Positions 26,192-35,444 of a stretch of 64,000 nt of DNA are shown piece after piece; the stretch's first letter is position 1; the number at the start of each line of letters is the position of its first letter. The position numbers and the translations under genes were made by a program. Where the stretch lies: positions 434,001 through 498,000 of the forward strand of contig NZ_CP061941.1 of the NCBI RefSeq assembly GCF_014805825.1. Direction: 5' to 3'. This stretch comes from Marinomonas algicola (GTDB taxonomy: Bacteria; Pseudomonadota; Gammaproteobacteria; Pseudomonadales; Marinomonadaceae). The notes below the pieces were generated by a model. That model searched no databases. It was given only the letters and a program-made list of their open reading frames with translations, and had not been told where the DNA came from.

Positions 26192-26899
26192 ATGTCAGAT
26201 CATCAAAACGAAACAGAAACCACAGCAAAAATACGCACTATCAGAAGCTTTGTTGTACGCAGTGGGCGTATGACAGAAGGTCAGCAAAAAGCCTATGACG
26301 CCAATTGGGCATTTTATGGTTTGAACCTTGAAGATGGGCAATTACATTACCAAGACGTATTTGGTAGAGAGTCTGACATTGTTGTTGAAGTTGGCTTTGG
26401 TATGGGGGCGTCTCTTGTTGAAATGGCAAAAAACGCACCTGACAAAGACTTTATTGGGATTGAAGTTCATCCACCTGGCGTTGCTAAGCTGATGATGTTG
26501 GCCGATGAAGCCGGGGTGAAGAATATTCGTGTGTTTTGCGATGATGCCATTGAAGTGATGGCTAACTGCATACCGAATGCTTCCGTTGCGACTTTTCAGT
26601 TATTTTTTCCTGATCCATGGCATAAGAAGCGTCATAATAAACGTCGTATTGTACAAGCTACTTTCGCTGAGAAAATTGCTGAAATCCTAAAGCCAACGGG
26701 TACCTTCCACATGGCAACAGATTGGCAGCCATACGCTGAACATATGATGGAGGTGATGGAAGCGCAAACCTTATATGAAAATGTCGCAGGTAAAAATACC
26801 TTCCATCCCCGTCCTGACTGGCGTCCCTTAACGAAATTTGAGCAAAGGGGTGAGCGTTTAGGCCACGGTGTATGGGATCTTATTTACGCCAAAAAGTAG
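26192..26899 (+). CDS. trmB: tRNA (guanine-N7)-methyltransferase TrmB
   Basis: The 235-residue protein has the SAM site VVEVGFGMGASLVEMA and the TrmB signature FPDPWHKKRHNKRRIVQ, with catalytic-region DW (MATDWQPYAEHM) and a C-terminal TKFEQRGERLGH substrate loop. It makes m7G46 in tRNA. A terminator follows. Confidence 0.97.
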   Translation: MSDHQNETETTAKIRTIRSFVVRSGRMTEGQQKAYDANWAFYGLNLEDGQLHYQDVFGRESDIVVEVGFGMGASLVEMAKNAPDKDFIGIEVHPPGVAKLMMLADEAGVKNIRVFCDDAIEVMANCIPNASVATFQLFFPDPWHKKRHNKRRIVQATFAEKIAEILKPTGTFHMATDWQPYAEHMMEVMEAQTLYENVAGKNTFHPRPDWRPLTKFEQRGERLGHGVWDLIYAKK

Positions 26900-26937
26900 C
26901 GGGTCAGTTTCACAAATAACCGTTGTGCACTCTATCT

Positions 26938-26973
26938 AAACCTCCTATAGCGAAAGTAATAGGAGGTTTTTTT
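26938..26973 (+). terminator. Rho-independent terminator after trmB
   Basis: AAACCTCCTAT (26938-26948) and ATAGGAGGTTT (26959-26969) pair perfectly and run into a T tract. Confidence 0.85.
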
Positions 26974-27021
26974 ATGGTGAGTGTGGTGCTGGTTACGAAT
27001 CGTTTTCTTGAACCAAGGGTG

Positions 27022-27969
27022 CTACTTGGCATGTCTTGCAGCCAGTTTAAGTTGATGCTCGATTTCTTTCGAGGACGGGCAGGGTGATGATTCATGTTGC
27101 AGTATATCGAGGAATAGTTGAGTGGCTGGTCCGGTTCTTTCCCCTTTACCAAAAATGGCGTATAGATGAACGGATTTGTAGCTGCCTGAGACAAGAGGAA
27201 TCGCTTTTAGCCCACCATTGTCGAGTTGCTTAGCAATTTCAGAGGTAGGGAGCCAAGCAAAGCCAATTCCACTACTGACTATCTCTAAAGCCGACTGGAT
27301 GCTTGATACTGTCCAACGTCTATCCGAACCTAACCAACCCGCATCTTTTTTATGGTCACTGGAAGAGTCTCGAATTACGATCTGTAGTTCGTTCGCTAGA
27401 CGTTCATTTGAAATAAGTTCTACATCATTAAATAAGGCATGTGTTGGTGCGGCTACGGCGATAAAACCCACTTCTATGATGGAATCGGCTAAATAACCTT
27501 TAGGAATAAAAGGGCTAATCACCAAATCTGGCATGCCTTTTAAAAGTGCTTCTTCGGCGCCACCAAGCACCGTTTCTTTGAGTTCGATCTGTGTTCCTTG
27601 GCTTTGCGGCTCAAAGCGTTTAAGCGCTTTTAATAAAGGATAAGTAGGAAAAGCGGCATCCACCACCAGCTCAATCTCTGGTTCCCAGCCTTTCCCCAGG
27701 GTATGCGCTAAAGACTCTAAATCGATGGCTTCTTTTAATAGGTGTCGTGAACGTTTTACTAATACATTTCCTCTATCCGTTAATTGCGCTTTACGACCCT
27801 CTATCGCTAATAAAGGAAATCCGAGTTGTTCTTGTAATTTAGCGACGGTATAGCTAATGGAGGATTGGCTTTTATGTAACGCTTCCGCCGCTTGAGCAAA
27901 GCCTCCATGATCTACTACAGCTTGCAATACTCGCCATTGTTCTAGGGTGACTCTTGGTGCTTTTGACAT
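27022..27969 (-). CDS. LysR-family transcriptional regulator
   Basis: From the ATG at 27969 (GAGGG upstream) the protein is 315 residues. The N-terminal winged helix-turn-helix is clear (VVDHGGFAQAAEALHKSQSSISY) and is followed by a LysR substrate-binding domain. It is divergent from azoR with 162 bp between starts, so it probably controls azoR; azoreductase/quinone reductase genes are often paired in this way. The effector is unknown. Confidence 0.92.
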   Translation of the reverse strand: MSKAPRVTLEQWRVLQAVVDHGGFAQAAEALHKSQSSISYTVAKLQEQLGFPLLAIEGRKAQLTDRGNVLVKRSRHLLKEAIDLESLAHTLGKGWEPEIELVVDAAFPTYPLLKALKRFEPQSQGTQIELKETVLGGAEEALLKGMPDLVISPFIPKGYLADSIIEVGFIAVAAPTHALFNDVELISNERLANELQIVIRDSSSDHKKDAGWLGSDRRWTVSSIQSALEIVSSGIGFAWLPTSEIAKQLDNGGLKAIPLVSGSYKSVHLYAIFGKGERTGPATQLFLDILQHESSPCPSSKEIEHQLKLAARHAK

Positions 27970-28089
27970 CGATAGGCCCTCTGTTGATATTCTGAAATGC
28001 ATTACCCCTTTCAATAATATATCGTATTTTTAGATGTTTATGTGCTATATTTTTCACTATTAGATCAGTTATCTTGACGTTAAAATGGT

Positions 28090-28102
28090 TTCTTCGAATG
28101 AA
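28090..28102. promoter_or_regulatory. Candidate LysR box upstream of azoR
   Basis: TTCTTCGAATGAA has the T-N11-A form with a TTC-N7-GAA dyad, 29 bp before the azoR start, between divergent lysR and azoR genes. A 10-bp direct repeat CGTATTTTTA (28023-28032 and 28106-28115) also lies in this region. Confidence 0.4.
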
Positions 28103-28131
28103 ATGCGTATTTTTAACATTAAGGCTAGACA

Positions 28132-28722
28132 ATGAAAACACTACTTAGAATTGATTCCAGTGCATCCGGTGAAAACGCCACTTCTCGTAAGTTGTTAAAC
28201 GAATTTGTTGCAAATTGGTTGGTTAAAAACCCTGATGGCACCGTTATTACGCGTGACGTCGATGCGAATCCATTACCACATTTTACCCATGACACATTGA
28301 GTGCCTTGTTCTCACCTGAAGACCAAAGAACAACGGAGCAAAAAGCGATTGTTGCCAGAGCGGATGAATTGATTGCGGAAGTGAAGCAAGCGGACGTGGT
28401 TGCAATCAGCGCTCCTATCTATAACTTCTCTATTCCTTCTACATTAAAAAGCTATTTTGATTATATCGCGCGAGCTGGCGAAACCTTCAAATACACTGAT
28501 CAAGGGCCTGTTGGTTTACTATCAAATGATGCTTATGTGTTTACGGCCAGTGGCAGTTTCTTAGAAGGCACACCGTATGACCATCAAATGCCATACATCA
28601 AAACCTTCTTGTCTTTCTTAGGAATGAATTTAGTTGACAGTTTCACGGCGGGTGGACAGGCAATGGGTGACCTTGGCCAAGAAGCCTTTAACAAGGCGAA
28701 AGCGTCTATTGCGGCATTGTAG
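28132..28722 (+). CDS. azoR: FMN-dependent NADH:quinone oxidoreductase/azoreductase
   Basis: The 196-residue flavodoxin-like protein has the FMN phosphate loop at LRIDSSASGENATSRKL, SAPIYNFSIPSTLKSYFDYI, and TASGSFLEGTPYDHQ, matching AzoR/AcpD. It reduces quinones and azo compounds with two electrons. It is divergent from a LysR regulator. Confidence 0.94.
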   Translation: MKTLLRIDSSASGENATSRKLLNEFVANWLVKNPDGTVITRDVDANPLPHFTHDTLSALFSPEDQRTTEQKAIVARADELIAEVKQADVVAISAPIYNFSIPSTLKSYFDYIARAGETFKYTDQGPVGLLSNDAYVFTASGSFLEGTPYDHQMPYIKTFLSFLGMNLVDSFTAGGQAMGDLGQEAFNKAKASIAAL

Positions 28723-28775
28723 TGAGGGCTTGATTCTGGGGCTCGCCCTGGAATTCGCTTAAACTCTTTGATTAT

Positions 28776-28829
28776 ACCTCCATTCTCTTGTTTGACATCA
28801 ATGATCAAGCGACGTAATGGAGGTTTTTA
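28776..28829 (+). terminator. Terminator-like hairpin after azoR
   Basis: ACCTCCATT (28776-28784) and AATGGAGGT (28816-28824) pair perfectly; the 31-base loop holds an inner CTTG/CAAG pair, and T5 follows. Confidence 0.6.
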
Positions 28830-28957
28830 TGTTACATATTGTGGGTCTATAGTCGAAATGAATCCACGTTCTTTATTGGGTTAAAACCTGAATTCAATAA
28901 GATTTTTCCTGTTCTCATAAGATATCCTGCTAGAATTAAGGCTAATTTGTAAACTAG

Positions 28958-28991
28958 TGGTAGTATATCTGGCTTTAAGATAAACCTACCA
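28958..28991. promoter_or_regulatory. Imperfect inverted repeat in the lacI-type gene leader
   Basis: TGGTAGTATATCT and AGATAAACCTACCA pair with one bulge, ending 23 bp before the start of the LacI-family gene. It could be an mRNA hairpin or an operator for self-control. Confidence 0.35.
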
Positions 28992-29014
28992 TTGTCAATT
29001 TTCTTGAGCAAAAC

Positions 29015-30028
29015 ATGCATAAACCTAATGCCACTTCAGCCGATGTTGCCCGCTTAGCTGGAGTTTCCCAGTCTACCGTTTCTCGAAGTTTTGATCCGAG
29101 CAGTCGTATTTCAGAAAAAACTCGCCAGAAAGTTTTTGCTGCGGCCGATGAGCTAGGTTATCAGGTCAATAAAGCCGCACAAACGATGATTCGAAAGCGT
29201 AGCGATCTTGTTGGCTTAGTAACCGCAGGCTTAGGTGATCCGTTTCGTTCGGAGTTTTTGCACAGCCTTGTGCTTGAAGTGCAGAATAATGGCTTGCGGC
29301 CTATGGTGATCGATGTGTCGGATAAACATACTATTGATATTCAATTGCAAAGCCTAGTTCAATATCAATTAAGTGGCGTTATTATCACCTCTGGTACGCC
29401 TAATGAAGCCGTTGCAAAAGCGTTTATTAAACGGGGTACGCCAGTCATTTTGGTAAACCGAGCCGACTATTCGAGTGAAGCCGATATTGTTAATTTAGAT
29501 AATACTCAAGCTGGGGTACTGGCTGCAGAGGCCTTGATAAAAGCGGGCAAGAGTCGGCTACAGGTGGTTCGCTCAAGAGTATCGAGTTATAGCAGCGCGA
29601 CTCGAGCGAAAGGTTTTCTTGATGCACTTTCACCTTATGTTGAGCGGGGTGTGCTGTCGGTTGACGAAGCATTTTGCGACAGTGGTAATTATGATGGCGG
29701 AACTCAATATGCAACAGATATGTTGGCTTCTGCGCATTATCCCGATGGCATCTTCTTTTGCATGGATTGCATTGCCTGTGGTTTTTTAGATGAACTTAAA
29801 CAGGACCGTCGTTTAGCAACGCCGACCGATATTGCTGTTATAGGCTGCGACGATATATCAATCGCAGGCTATAAATCTTACAATTTAACGACTGTGAGAC
29901 AATCGTCACAGAAAATGGCTGAAGCGGCAGTAAGCGCCTTACAAACACGCCTAAAGCAGCCTAATACGGCTCCTACGCAACATAATGTCTCAGTTGAATT
30001 AGTGTATAGAGGCACGCTTCTTAAGTAG
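29015..30028 (+). CDS. LacI-family transcriptional regulator
   Basis: The 337-residue protein has the LacI helix-turn-helix and hinge (SADVARLAGVSQSTVSRSFD, then LGYQVNKAAQTMIRKRSDLVG) and a periplasmic-binding-protein-like sensor domain. It is directly upstream of an ABC transporter/phosphatase operon in the same direction, so it is the likely regulator of that operon. A near-perfect palindrome with central CG lies between them at 30135-30152. Confidence 0.94.
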   Translation: MHKPNATSADVARLAGVSQSTVSRSFDPSSRISEKTRQKVFAAADELGYQVNKAAQTMIRKRSDLVGLVTAGLGDPFRSEFLHSLVLEVQNNGLRPMVIDVSDKHTIDIQLQSLVQYQLSGVIITSGTPNEAVAKAFIKRGTPVILVNRADYSSEADIVNLDNTQAGVLAAEALIKAGKSRLQVVRSRVSSYSSATRAKGFLDALSPYVERGVLSVDEAFCDSGNYDGGTQYATDMLASAHYPDGIFFCMDCIACGFLDELKQDRRLATPTDIAVIGCDDISIAGYKSYNLTTVRQSSQKMAEAAVSALQTRLKQPNTAPTQHNVSVELVYRGTLLK

Positions 30029-30134
30029 ATTGGTTGCTCTTCGTGCTCTCTTAACATTAATACTGTCAATATAATGATCAATTTTTTTATTTTTTACTTC
30101 CATAAAGTAAATATCGAGCGTATGCTTTTATTTC

Positions 30135-30152
30135 TGTTCATACGTATGCACA
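30135..30152. promoter_or_regulatory. Candidate LacI-family operator upstream of the transporter operon
   Basis: TGTTCATACGTATGCACA is an 18-bp palindrome with one mismatched pair and a perfect 10-bp core, CATACGTATG, centred on CG as is usual for LacI-family operators. It ends 32 bp before the binding-protein ATG and 107 bp after the regulator stop. A TATAAT at 30070-30075 may be a -10 element, but I see no good -35 for it. Confidence 0.5.
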
Positions 30153-30184
30153 AAAATAAAAAATCATTCGGGGGCAATATAAAA

Positions 30185-31216
30185 ATGAAAAAATCTCCAC
30201 ATATTCTCGGCTTAACATTAATTGCAGCGGCTACTTTGGCAGCCACTCCAGTAATGGCAAAAGGCAAACTTAACGTACTGTGTTCAACGGATACGGACTG
30301 GTGTAGCCTGATGGAAACTCGCTTCGAAGCAGAAACGGGTATTGACGTTTCTTTAATTCGAAAAAGCTCTGGTGAGTCTTATGCACAATTACGTGCAGAA
30401 AGAAAAAACCCTAAGATCGATATCTGGTGGGGCGGAACGGGTGACCCACATTTGCAAGCCGCCGCTGAAAAATTAACCCAAGTTTACAAGCCTAAGGCCT
30501 TATCTGAACTAAGAGATTGGGCGCAAAATCAAGCAAAAGTCTCTGGTTACCGCACCGTAGGTGTATACGCCGGTGCATTGGGTTTTGGCTATAATGAAGA
30601 CCTATTAAACGCAAAAGGCTTACCCGCTCCTCAATGTTGGAAAGACTTAACGGACCCGATGTATAAAGGGGAAGTGCAGGTTGCCAACCCAAATTCTTCA
30701 GGCACTTCTTATACCGCCTTAGCCACCTATGTACAAATGATGGGAGAAGATCAAGCGTTTGATTTCTTAGCCAAATTGCATAAAAATATTAACCAATATA
30801 CCAAGTCCGGCTCAGCACCGATCAAAGCGGCGTCCAACGGCGAGACAGCGATTGGTATCACCTTTATTCATGACATTGTGAAACAAGTGAAAAAAGGCTA
30901 CCCAGTAAAAGCCGTTTCACCTTGTGAAGGAACGGGCTATGAAGTTGGCTCTATGAGTATTGTGAAAGGCGCGCGTCACTTGAAAGAAGCGAAAATGTGG
31001 GCTGAATTTGCGTTAAGACCGGATGTTCAATCATTAGCCGCCGAGGCTAAAGCCTATCAAGTACCATCAAATAAAGCGGCGACGACGCCTGAAGGCGCAC
31101 CGGATTTTTCTACCATCAAACTCATCGATTACGATTTTGCCAAATACGGTGCAGCCGAAACACGTCAGCATTTATTGCAACGTTGGGATGCTGACATCAA
31201 GTCTTTACCGCGTTAA
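30185..31216 (+). CDS. ABC transporter substrate-binding protein, AfuA/FbpA-like
   Basis: From the ATG at 30185 the protein is 343 residues with a signal peptide cleaved near PVMA-KGKL. The fold is that of the ferric-type class (IDIWWGGTGDPHLQAAAE, ANPNSSGTSYTALATY). The adjacent Tyr pair that binds iron in FbpA is missing; there is no YY anywhere in the protein. Instead GITFIHDIV and SPCEGTGYEVG offer His-Asp and Glu, which fits sugar-phosphate binders such as AfuA. With the phosphatase gene downstream, an organophosphate substrate is likely. Confidence 0.85.
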   Translation: MKKSPHILGLTLIAAATLAATPVMAKGKLNVLCSTDTDWCSLMETRFEAETGIDVSLIRKSSGESYAQLRAERKNPKIDIWWGGTGDPHLQAAAEKLTQVYKPKALSELRDWAQNQAKVSGYRTVGVYAGALGFGYNEDLLNAKGLPAPQCWKDLTDPMYKGEVQVANPNSSGTSYTALATYVQMMGEDQAFDFLAKLHKNINQYTKSGSAPIKAASNGETAIGITFIHDIVKQVKKGYPVKAVSPCEGTGYEVGSMSIVKGARHLKEAKMWAEFALRPDVQSLAAEAKAYQVPSNKAATTPEGAPDFSTIKLIDYDFAKYGAAETRQHLLQRWDADIKSLPR

Positions 31217-31245
31217 TACACGCTTTAAATCTTTGAAAATATCAT

Positions 31246-31279
31246 GAGATCTGTTAGGTAATTTGCCTAGCAGATTCTC
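31246..31279 (+). promoter_or_regulatory. Intercistronic stem-loop between binding-protein and permease genes
   Basis: GAGATCTGTTAGG (31246-31258) pairs with CCTAGCAGATTCTC (31266-31279) with one wobble and one bulge. Such a hairpin after a binding-protein gene often lowers read-through so the binding protein is made in excess. Confidence 0.5.
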
Positions 31280-31303
31280 AACTTCCTATTTGGAGTATCG
31301 ATA

Positions 31304-33538
31304 GTGAAACACTCATTTATCCCGTGGCTGATACTCGGTTGGGTCGGTTTTTTAGTCATGCCTTGGTATTTGCTAGAGGACGGTTTTTGGTCCTTTATTT
31401 GGTTATCTGACGGCTACCCTATAGAAGCGGATTATGCACCGGCCTTATTACAAGGCTTAATCGGCGATCGTCTCTGGTTATTGCCTTTGGCCTTGCCCCT
31501 GATGTTGCCATTATTTCTGATTCCGTTAACTAAAAATGACCCTCGTTATAGTCGTTACTTAATTATAGCCGGTTCTTCTGGTCTTATTTATATGTTGGCC
31601 CAAGGCTTTGCGATAGGCGTTATGGGGTGGCAGTTTGAAAGTCTTGATCTTATTTTTGGCGAGCTGGAGCAACAGCAATACGGCATGGGGTATGGTGCTG
31701 TATTATGTGGGCTGTCATTTTTGATTTTATTAACAACGGGATTAGCGGCCTCTGGATTTTTAAAAGGGGATGTATTTGTTACGGGTAGCATTGGTTTAGT
31801 TATGACCTTGGTTGTTATCTTTGTCTTCTTCCCGGTGAGCCAAGTATTGATCAGTGCCTTTATGGATAATGATGGTGCTTTTGCGCCTTCGCAGTTTGCC
31901 TCTAAGTTATTCAGTGACAATATTTGGTCATTAGCCTGTTTAAATAGTGGTTACTCTTGTGGTATCGCATGGAACTCCCTCTCGTTGGCTATTTCGACGG
32001 CGTTTTTAACCACCCTGCTTGGTTTGGCGTTTGCATTGGTTGTGACTCGAACTGGATTCCGGTGGAAAAAATCGTTACGTCTATTGACCGTCTTACCGAT
32101 TATAACGCCGCCCTTTGTTATTGGCCTGGCGCTGATTTTATTATTTGGTCGTTCTGGTGTGGTGACTCAGTTTTTTGCCGAGTTATTTGGAACGGAACCA
32201 GGTCGCTGGCTTTACGGCATGCCGGGGGTCTTATTTGCCCAAGTGCTGTCCTTTACCCCTATTTCATTTTTAGTCCTGATTGGTGTAGTTGAAGGTGTCA
32301 GTCCATCGATGGAAGAAGCGTCTCAAACCTTGCGTGCGAATCGTTGGAAAACGTTTATTAATGTGTCTTTACCGCTTATGCGCCCAGGTTTGGCGAATGC
32401 CTTCTTGCTGGCTTTCATTGAAAGTTTGGCTGACTTTGGTAATCCAATGGTGCTTGGTGGTGATTTTGAAGTTCTGTCTACTGAGATTTTCTTCGCAATC
32501 GTCGGTGCTCAAAACGATCAGGGGTACGCCGCGGTTTTGGCGATCTTGCTGTTGGCCTTTACCTTAAGTGCATTCTTCCTACAGCGTAAATGGTTGGGTA
32601 AGAAATCCTATACTACTGTTACCGGGAAAGCAGAATCGGGTGCCTATATGGGGTTAAATCCAGGTATGCGAGTGGCTTGCTATATGACGGCTTTGCCTTG
32701 GGCGGTGTTAACCATCGTTATTTACGGAATGATTATGTTCGGTGGTTTTGTGCAAAACTGGGGCTACGACAACAGCTTTACTCTAGAGCATTACGCGAAT
32801 GCATTTTCTATTGGCTGGGGAGACTTTGGTGTGATTTGGGAAGGGGCCGCGTGGGATTCGCTTTGGACGACCTTAAGCATTTCGGCCATTGCAGCGCCAT
32901 TTACCGCTATGGTGGGCTTGTTGACGGCTTATCTGTTAGTTAGGCAGCAGTTTAAGTGGAAGGATACTTTTGAGTTTGGCACTATGCTGAGTTTTGCGAT
33001 TCCAGGTACGGTTATTGGTATCAGTTATATCTTGGCATTTAATGTTCCTCCATTTGAGCTAACAGGAACAGGCGTTATCCTGATTATCTGTTTTGTTTTC
33101 CGTAATATGCCTGTTGGTGTTCGAGGCGGGATTGCCGCGATGAGCCAATTAGATAAAAGCTTAGATGAAGCGTCGTTAACCTTGGGTGCAAACAGTTTAA
33201 CAACCTTCCGCCGCGTTATTCTACCTTTATTAAGACCCGCCATTATTGCGGCACTGGTGTATAGCTTTGTGCGTGCGATTACCTCAGTTAGCGCGGTTAT
33301 TTTCTTGGTGAGCGCTGATCATAATATGGCAACCTCTTATATTATCGGCTTAGTTGAAAATGGAGAGTTTGGCATCGCTATCGCTTACTGTAGCGTTCTA
33401 ATTCTTGTTATGTTGACTGTGATTGTCGGTATTAATTTGGCTGTGGGACAACGCAAACTGCGTCGTAACGCAACGGTCTCTACCACACCAAGTCGTCCTT
33501 CAATTTCTACCCCTTCGTTAAAGGAGAAACAGGCATGA
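31304..33538 (+). CDS. ABC transporter permease with two fused permease domains, AfuB/FbpB-like
   Basis: The 744-residue membrane protein holds two permease domains in one chain, each with the EAA loop that contacts the ATPase: the first in VEGVSPSMEEASQTLRANRW, the second in LDKSLDEASLTLGANSLTTF. Two to four extra N-terminal membrane segments precede the first domain. This is the FbpB/AfuB layout. The start is GTG with TTTGGAG upstream. The stop overlaps the ATPase start (ATGA). Confidence 0.92.
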   Translation: MKHSFIPWLILGWVGFLVMPWYLLEDGFWSFIWLSDGYPIEADYAPALLQGLIGDRLWLLPLALPLMLPLFLIPLTKNDPRYSRYLIIAGSSGLIYMLAQGFAIGVMGWQFESLDLIFGELEQQQYGMGYGAVLCGLSFLILLTTGLAASGFLKGDVFVTGSIGLVMTLVVIFVFFPVSQVLISAFMDNDGAFAPSQFASKLFSDNIWSLACLNSGYSCGIAWNSLSLAISTAFLTTLLGLAFALVVTRTGFRWKKSLRLLTVLPIITPPFVIGLALILLFGRSGVVTQFFAELFGTEPGRWLYGMPGVLFAQVLSFTPISFLVLIGVVEGVSPSMEEASQTLRANRWKTFINVSLPLMRPGLANAFLLAFIESLADFGNPMVLGGDFEVLSTEIFFAIVGAQNDQGYAAVLAILLLAFTLSAFFLQRKWLGKKSYTTVTGKAESGAYMGLNPGMRVACYMTALPWAVLTIVIYGMIMFGGFVQNWGYDNSFTLEHYANAFSIGWGDFGVIWEGAAWDSLWTTLSISAIAAPFTAMVGLLTAYLLVRQQFKWKDTFEFGTMLSFAIPGTVIGISYILAFNVPPFELTGTGVILIICFVFRNMPVGVRGGIAAMSQLDKSLDEASLTLGANSLTTFRRVILPLLRPAIIAALVYSFVRAITSVSAVIFLVSADHNMATSYIIGLVENGEFGIAIAYCSVLILVMLTVIVGINLAVGQRKLRRNATVSTTPSRPSISTPSLKEKQA

Positions 33539-34608
33539 GTCTTAACTATCGAGCCGGCTCTGTGAGCTTTGAAAATGTCACCAAATCATTTGGTTCAGTA
33601 AATGCCATTGATCATGTTTCATTTACTATTGAACCGGGTAATTTGGTGACATTACTGGGGCCAAGTGGCTGTGGAAAAACGACCACTCTACGGATGATTG
33701 CCGGACTAGAGCATCCGACTTCTGGCCGCATTATGATAGGAGATAAAGAGGTCACACATCTTCCCGCCACAGATCGTGATGTCAGTATGGTGTTTCAGTC
33801 CTATGCACTTTTCCCTCATATGACAGTGGCAGAAAATGTGGCTTATGGACTGACCGCCAGTGGTATTAATAAGATAGAAGCACAAGAAAAAAGCGAAGAA
33901 GGATTAGATCTAGTGGGTCTAGGGGGTTATGGACAACGGCTGCCAAGCGAGCTTTCCGGTGGGCAACAACAACGCGTTGCGGTTGCTAGAGCGTTGGTTC
34001 TAGAGCCGGAAGTTCTTTTATTAGATGAACCCTTATCTAATCTTGATGCTAAATTGCGACGTCATGTCCGTGAAGAGATTCGAGAGCTGCAGCAAAAAAT
34101 TGGCTTAACCGCTGTGTACGTTACTCATGACCAAGAAGAGGCGCTGGCCGTTTCTGACAGAATTATCGTCATGAATCGTTCCGTTATCGCTCAAGAAGGC
34201 AGTCCTCGAGAATTGTACGAACAACCTGCGTCTACTTTTATTGCGGATTTCATTGGCGATGCGAATTTAGTGGATGCCGATATAGTCTCAATAAGAGGGG
34301 ACAGCGCGGAGGTAGCGGTTGGTTCTTTACGTTGCACATTACCCGCACGAGATTTTAGTAAGGGAAGAGTGAAATTGGCGGTTCATCCAAGTGCAATTCG
34401 TTTATCAAAGTCAGATGGTCTGGCCTCAGGCCTGACAGGAAATGTACGTCGAGCGACTTATTTAGGAAGCCAAATGCAATACGAAGTCGACTCTGAAGTA
34501 GGCCGTTTGTTTGTCATCGACTTTCGTGTTGATCAAGCCATTACCGTTGGCTCCGATGTGGTCATTACTTTTTCAGATCGCGGTCTAGCCCTAGTGAAGA
34601 ACGCATAA
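33535..34608 (+). CDS. ABC transporter ATPase, AfuC/FbpC/PotA-like
   Basis: The 357-residue protein has Walker A GPSGCGKTT, signature LSGGQQQRVAVARAL, Walker B VLLLDEPLSNLD, and H-loop VTHDQEEA, then a C-terminal TOBE domain (about 280-355). It powers the two-domain permease encoded by the overlapping gene upstream. Confidence 0.95.
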   Translation: MSLNYRAGSVSFENVTKSFGSVNAIDHVSFTIEPGNLVTLLGPSGCGKTTTLRMIAGLEHPTSGRIMIGDKEVTHLPATDRDVSMVFQSYALFPHMTVAENVAYGLTASGINKIEAQEKSEEGLDLVGLGGYGQRLPSELSGGQQQRVAVARALVLEPEVLLLDEPLSNLDAKLRRHVREEIRELQQKIGLTAVYVTHDQEEALAVSDRIIVMNRSVIAQEGSPRELYEQPASTFIADFIGDANLVDADIVSIRGDSAEVAVGSLRCTLPARDFSKGRVKLAVHPSAIRLSKSDGLASGLTGNVRRATYLGSQMQYEVDSEVGRLFVIDFRVDQAITVGSDVVITFSDRGLALVKNA

Positions 34609-34626
34609 AGTGGAGTGTATTTACTC

Positions 34627-35433
34627 ATGTTTTTAGATCCAAAATTCGTGAATGCGGACATTTTGAGTCGTGCTGACCAGACAGAGCGCGTTATTCGCGT
34701 CGCTGGAGCACAGGCTCTTGACTATTTTAATAATCGGGATCAGCTGGTTGTTGAGACCAAGATGGAGCCACAAGATGTGGTGAGTATTGCTGATCGTAAT
34801 GTAGAAGTGACCATTATTGAAGGTTTACAAGCCCACTTCTCTGAAGATGGGTTTCTCGGGGAAGAGCAAGGCATCACCAAAGGTAATAATAACTTCTTGT
34901 GGGTGATTGATCCGATCGATGGCACCGCTTGCTTCCTAAATGGCATGCACTCTTGGTGTCTATCAGTAGCGCTTATGGTAGATAATAAAATTGCCTTTGG
35001 TTTTGTATTTGATCCGAACACGAACGAGTTATTTAGCGCCATTGCAGGACAAGGTTGCTTTGTTAATGGCCAAAAAGTGACGGCACTTAAAGTAAACTCT
35101 GTTAAAGAAGGCGTAATGGGCGTAGGCACGTCTCAAAGAGTGTCTTCCTCCTTCTGTATAACATTCCTAGAGCAATTATTGGATCAAGGGGGGATGTTTA
35201 TTCGCAATGGTTCTGGTGCGTTGATGCTAGCCTATGTTGCCGCAGGTAGGTTGATTGGTTATTACGAACCCCATATAAACTCTTGGGATTGTTTGGCTGG
35301 CTTAATTATGGTCAATGAGGCGGGAGGTTGGACAAATCATTTTCTTGAAGGCGAAGGGCTCTTAAAGGGCAATCCTTTATTGGTGTCTTCTACAAACCTT
35401 AAAGATCAGCTAAAAGTAATGACATCCTTGTAA
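34627..35433 (+). CDS. Inositol monophosphatase-family phosphatase
   Basis: From the ATG at 34627 (TGGAG 11 bases upstream; a GTG four codons earlier is in frame) the protein is 268 residues. It has the metal-dependent phosphatase motifs: FLGEEQG (E79, E80), DPIDGTACF (D95-P-I-D98-G-T), and the C-terminal SWDCLAGLIMVNEAGG. Relatives hydrolyse inositol monophosphate, histidinol phosphate, PAP or sugar phosphates. It is the last gene of the LacI/ABC unit, so it probably removes phosphate from the imported compound. Confidence 0.88.
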   Translation: MFLDPKFVNADILSRADQTERVIRVAGAQALDYFNNRDQLVVETKMEPQDVVSIADRNVEVTIIEGLQAHFSEDGFLGEEQGITKGNNNFLWVIDPIDGTACFLNGMHSWCLSVALMVDNKIAFGFVFDPNTNELFSAIAGQGCFVNGQKVTALKVNSVKEGVMGVGTSQRVSSSFCITFLEQLLDQGGMFIRNGSGALMLAYVAAGRLIGYYEPHINSWDCLAGLIMVNEAGGWTNHFLEGEGLLKGNPLLVSSTNLKDQLKVMTSL

Positions 35434-35444
35434 TTGCGTTGAAT

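Noticed and set aside
30185..34608. Ferric iron (FbpABC) transporter
   Set aside because: The SBP lacks the Tyr pair, the operon carries a phosphatase, and a LacI regulator controls it rather than a Fur-type site.
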